A DNA stretch of 64,000 nucleotides from the NCBI RefSeq assembly GCF_032062135.1, contig NC_092862.1, positions 92,100,362 through 92,164,361 of the forward strand, read 5' to 3'. The stretch is from Pyxicephalus adspersus. Taxonomy: Eukaryota; Chordata; Amphibia; Anura; Pyxicephalidae. Shown here piece after piece: positions 60,307 through 64,000 of the stretch. The notes under the pieces are model-generated. The model was not told the origin of the DNA. It did no database searches and was given only the letters and a program-made list of their open reading frames with translations. Position numbers and translations under genes: made by a program. Position 1 is the stretch's first letter. Each line of letters opens with the position of its first letter.

Positions 60307-61234
60307 TATTTCAAAATTTTTATTGGATTTTAAGTTTTGCAACACAAAAATTTTTCATGAAAAAAAAGGAAAAACAATTAAAAGAATAAACAAAGAAGTA
60401 AATTTAATGAAAACATAGGTATAACAAGAACAAGAACATATTGTGTATGCGCCAACAATTGAACCCTTTGCTTTACAGAAAAATCCAAACTAAATTATCA
60501 ATCTCGTCTATACATACAGAATATGAACAACACTTCATATGCAAGTGAATATTTCCCACAACAAACATGTTGAGACATTAGTCAAAAAACTGGGGCATAG
60601 AAGCGAGCTGTAGTATACTAAGATTGCACATTGACTAAACGTATAACATTTTCTTGTTGCGCCACATGACAAAAAATAAACAAAGAACCAAGAAAAACAC
60701 ATAACAACTACAAGGGAGGGGAGGAGGGAAAGGTGAGGAAGTTTGCAAAAAAAACGATCAATCACAAAGGCCTCATATCCTTAGCGGAATCAACATATTC
60801 CAACCTCTATACATTATTAAATACTGTCCAAGGTTCCCATATGTCATCAAATTTGTCTAATGAATTCTTCAGGGTATGAGTCAATCTATCATTGATCATA
60901 ATCCAATTTAATTTGGCGAAAATGGGGTCTATAGATATCGAGGGTGATCTCCAATCATTGGCCAGCAAAATTCTGGCTGCCAGTAGAATCAATCTGATCA
61001 ATTTCACAGTGGGTCCAGAAAGGGACACCTCAAATTTACTAAATAGAGCTGCTTCCACTGTACAGCAAATCGTTTGCTGCACAATTTTGGAGATCAGACT
61101 GAATACCTTGGTCCAATACGCCCTAGCTATTGGACAGGACCACCAAATATGCAACATAGAGCCCTGAGAGTCACAGCCGCGAAAACAAAAGGGTGAGGTG
61201 GATGGGAACATTTTCGCCAATCTAACAGGGGTAA
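60307..61234 (-). mobile_element. 5'-truncated Tx1/L1 LINE inserted in copy B, 14-bp target duplication
   Basis: TACAAATGTATTTG occurs at 60293-60306 and again at 61235-61248. Between them the minus strand reads LAKMFPSTSPFCFRGCDSQG, SMLHIWWSCPIARAYWTKVF and further open codons to about 60807, the ORF2 C-terminus with its zinc knuckle, then a 3' UTR ending CCAATAAAAATTTTGAAATA. It is 928 bp long, so only the 3' part was copied, as usual for target-primed insertion. The ORF2 part has no stop, so the insertion is fairly young. Confidence 0.88.
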
Positions 61235-61859
61235 TACAAATGTATTTGAAGCAACCACTGTCCTTGTTCAGAGGTCCAACAAATTGCTTCATTAATCCCA
61301 ACTTTATGTGTAGTGGTGGGAGAATGATTTTTTCTTTCTCAACCATTGGCTCATTATTGATGTTTGCTGAACCTTTTTTCAGGTTTTCCCTTGGAGGCCA
61401 TGTCACTTTTTTTCTAATGATCCTGCTTTGCTCTACTATCCTACAAGCAGATGAAACATGGGTACTTTGTGTATCTTCTTTGCTGACCAAGTAGGAAGTT
61501 CACCATTTTTACCTCTATTGTCCTATAAACCGTTATTTTAACTTCCGGTCTCAGACAGTTCTTTTCTTTTAGCCTGGATGCTAAAAGTTCAGATGCTTGT
61601 TTTGACAGACTTTGGTCACGTAATAAATCTTTGAGCTCTTCTTAGGAGAACTCCAGGTTTGATGAAACACTTCCTTCATATTCAATTCCACTGCTAATTT
61701 TGGATTACACTCCAAACCCTGTATATCCTCTGAAGGAAAATTTTCTGAAGTGCCAATAATGATGGAAAATGTTCCTGTTTTCCTTATGTTGTCCCCTTTC
61801 GTGAAAGCAGTATTTTTACTAAGTCTCTATTAGCCTAATATTCACACAGATCTAAAATA

Positions 61860-62470
61860 ACAAGAGATTTATTAACAGAGAAAAGTGTTAACAAGTAATC
61901 AAAAATTATTCCAAATAAAATAAATAATGATCACATGATCACAAGTAAAATGATATGTTACGCAAGGAGTCCGTCCTCTGTAACCTGCACCTTGGCTGGG
62001 TTCCATGAAGATTGGAGAGAAAAAAAGAGGTAGATATGGGGCAGTTGTCCCTTTTTATCTACCCCTAGGACCCCTTGCCACATTCAGCCACATCCATGCA
62101 TCCACTTCCTACTCAGATGTCCTCCTACTTTCAGAAAAAAATGCTCCCAGGTTCCCGCTGATATTCTTTAATAGGTGTCATTAATGTATTGGGGGCAAGT
62201 CTTCTGACCTGGCTGACCAGCTGGTTCCGGCTCCTTTGGGTGTCATCTGATAACAGCGATGTTTACACGCCTGCAGGATATTTGGAGAAGTCCCTGAAGT
62301 AGATTTTGCAATGCACACACCCCATACCCATCAACTGGTATGGTGTGTCATTCCTGCTCACGAAGATGGATTTCTGGCTGCTTGGTTCCGACCTCCAGCT
62401 GGAATAATCTTGCAATTTTTGTTCTCAGAGGTATTTCAGAGGTAACCCCCATCAAGGTTCACCAACACCA
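61860..62470 (-). mobile_element. LTR-like insertion in copy B, borders unresolved
   Basis: On the minus strand the stretch contains a TATA-like GGTAGATAAAAAGGGACAAC (about 62049-62030) and downstream AATAAATCTCTTG followed by a GT-rich stretch, the promoter and poly(A) arrangement of an LTR. It separates the N-terminal block of copy B from the EELKDLLRDQSL block. A possible ATTAGG duplication lies on both sides, but TG...CA ends could not be set. Confidence 0.4.
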
Positions 62471-63036
62471 AAATGAACCTATCATTTCCCAAAAAGGACT
62501 GATTAAGAGTCCTAATTTGCTACAATTCATGTTGCACATTCCAACATTCTCCATGTCGGATACAGGAATATCAGGGAGTGTACTGAACACTGGTATGGGA
62601 ACATCAGCACCATTCGGCACAGGTCGTCTTGCTGGTTCCAAATCAGGGTACTCCCATTTGTTTTTCTTGTAATGATTGAAACCTTTTACATTCACAGCAC
62701 AAAAATAACAATCATTATGATGATTTTTGGGCTCTTGCCATACCATAGGTGCACCAAATTTCAAACTTTCAGTTTTCCGTTTTTCCACTGATGTAGACAT
62801 CTACAAGGTTTGCATAACATATGGGGAGCCCAATACTTATCTTTGTCCCCCAGTTTAATACCAAAATATGCAAGATATGCTTGTTTCACAAATTCTGTAA
62901 TGTTTTACCACAAATGTAGCAAAATACAATAGGGTGATTTAAACAACTTCTTCTTGAAGAACTCGTATTTCTGTAAAAAAAGAAAATGTATGAATAAAAA
63001 GCAAAGCAGAACTTCTTGCTTCACTAACAGAAGCAT

Positions 63037-63800
63037 ATGCTTGGAAAGGGTGTAGCTGTAACTCACTACAGAAAACAAAATCATAACTTGACAACGTTCC
63101 TCACTAGTGATGGCTCACTGTGCTACTGTCATGATATAAATGCACTCTTTAACAGTTTGCCACAAGAGCATGTTCCATCGGAATGGAGTATCTTCATTGA
63201 TTCCTCCAAAAGAAGCTTGAAAGCAGTCATACTGCATAATGGCAATTCCAAACCAAGTTTACTGATTGCCCATTCCATTAACCTAAAGAAGTCTTATGAC
63301 AACATAAAGTTACTACTTGAAGCAATCCAGTATAAAACACACCAGTATAACATCTATGGGGATCTCATAAGCTTGCTGATGGGAATCTAAGGAGGAGTCA
63401 CAAAATATTGCTGTTTCCTATCTCTGTATGCCACCCGATCCACGGGAGACCTTTATGTCAAGCGTGATTGGCTACCAAGAGATACCTATAAGCCCGGAAA
63501 AGGCAGTGACAAGTTTCTGTCTCTGGTTGATCCACATAAAATATTTCTGCCACCTCTCCATATCAAGTTAGGCTTGAAAAAGAACCTTGTAAAGGCCATG
63601 GGTAAATCAAACTCCATGGGTTTTCAGTTGCTTGTTGAGAAGTTTTCAAACATAGGCACTGCAAAAATGAAGGAAGGGATATTTATAGGGCCACAGATCA
63701 AGTCTGTTTTGCAGGATGATGTTTTCAAACAATCTCTCTCAGCAGCTAGAAGCTTGGGATGCATTCAAGTGGCTGTGTGAAATTTTCCTGGGCAACCATC
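63037..63800 (+). pseudogene. Copy C: transposase-like family, middle region, plus strand
   Basis: From 63037 an open frame of 117 codons carries SDGSLCYCHDINALFNSLPQ and WSIFIDSSKRSLKAVILHNG, then YNIYGDL. After a frame change come LVDPHKIFLPPLHIKLGLKK and KEGIFIGPQIKSVL, and after another single-base shift near 63745, LEAWDAFKWLCEIFLGNHH. It ends at 63800 where a hairpin repeat begins. It differs clearly from copies A and B and belongs to another subfamily. It lies head to head with copy B, about 240 bp away. Function is unknown; the spaced Asp residues (63199 and 63361) would suit an RNase H fold. Confidence 0.7.
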
Positions 63801-64000
63801 ACCTGTAGTTCCCGGACATTGTAGTGGAACTGCAGAGGTCTGCAGTTCAGTTTCCCATGTGACGTCACAATGGAACTGAACTGCAGATTACCTCTGCGGT
63901 TCAACTACAATCTCTGGGCACTACAGGTGATGAATTTGTGGACTGTATTCTTGTCCCCATTCATCACCTGTAGTCCCCATTCATCACCTGTAGTGCCCGG
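63799..64000. mobile_element. Foldback repeat (CATCACCTGTAGT), cut by the window end
   Basis: CATCACCTGTAGTTCCCGG at 63798 pairs with CTGGGCACTACAGGTGATG ending near 63932, and inner arms AACTGCAGAGGTCTGCAGTT pair across CCCATGTGACGTCACAATGG. The end unit CATTCATCACCTGTAGT then repeats twice in tandem before the window stops. It interrupts copy C within its conserved FLGNHH motif. Confidence 0.7.

Larger units (their letters stand above)
59945..62800 (-). pseudogene. Copy B: uncharacterised transposase-like gene, most of its length, interrupted
   Basis: Read on the minus strand from 62800: GAPMVWQEPKNHHNDCYFCA and YPDLEPARRPVPNGADVPIP (N-terminal block with a CxxC), then after a 600-bp interruption EELKDLLRDQSLSKQASELL and ASRLKEKN (61740-61600), then RYTKYPCFICL (61490), EKIILPPLHIKLGLMKQF, then a LINE insertion, then AWHSYVMVVKNSLGNHKAQN ending near 59945. 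Stops and shifts are frequent. The block equivalent to FIDSSKRSLKAVILHNG of copy C is deleted. It has the same family and orientation logic as copy A but is inverted, and near-identical to it over their shared part. Confidence 0.7.

Noticed and set aside
60807..61490. Single 227-codon minus-strand gene
   Set aside because: It is a chance fusion of transposase-like copy B with an inserted LINE ORF2 end, joined at the target duplication.

Overview
This window is vertebrate nuclear DNA. It is AT-rich, contains one long split gene, and otherwise consists almost entirely of intron filled with transposable elements. The mix of repeats points to a frog, probably a ranoid-type anuran: TTAA-flanked foldback elements, hAT and Harbinger-like MITEs, Tx1/L1-type LINEs, L2-like LINEs, and a tRNA-SINE that shares their tail. 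The species call is inference.

The only host gene I can support is STAC (SH3 and cysteine-rich domain protein) on the + strand. Five internal exons are visible: 369-645, 41119-41219, 42237-42318, 43362-43477 and 59273-59348. All have canonical AG/GT borders and compatible phases. Together they encode the Ser/Lys-rich N-terminal linker, the complete C1 zinc finger (split between the first two exons), the conserved region after C1, and the start of the acidic linker. Exon 1 and the two SH3 domains lie outside the window. One intron exceeds 40 kb. A candidate alternative last exon lies at 48769-48840. It would add a short hydrophobic tail and has a poly(A) signal overlapping its stop codon.

Layout of the intron DNA. 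0.6-9 kb: hAT and Harbinger-like MITEs, a tRNA-SINE, copy A of an uncharacterised transposase-like gene family, and an element with CCGTATTTTTCGG ends whose middle is an assembly gap. 10-31 kb: TTAA elements in both orientations with GC-rich cores, a nested hAT insertion with an 8-bp target duplication, a Tc1 remnant, and two more CCGTATTTTTCGG elements. 31-40 kb: an LTR-like block with a minisatellite, a roughly 1.1 kb imperfect palindrome, and a MITE nested in another MITE. 49-56.7 kb: a solo LTR, a LINE 3' part, and a long decayed Tx1/L1 LINE with ORF1, endonuclease and reverse transcriptase remains. 58-64 kb: an L2-like LINE tail, foldback hairpins, copy B of the transposase-like family split by a LINE with a perfect 14-bp target duplication, and copy C of the same family.

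No other host gene, tRNA gene, rRNA gene or CRISPR array was recognised. The non-STAC reading frames that resemble proteins are transposon remains with stops and frameshifts. The liveliest leads are the alternative STAC terminal exon, the uncharacterised transposase-like family, and the splice-donor-like sites carried by the TTAA elements.
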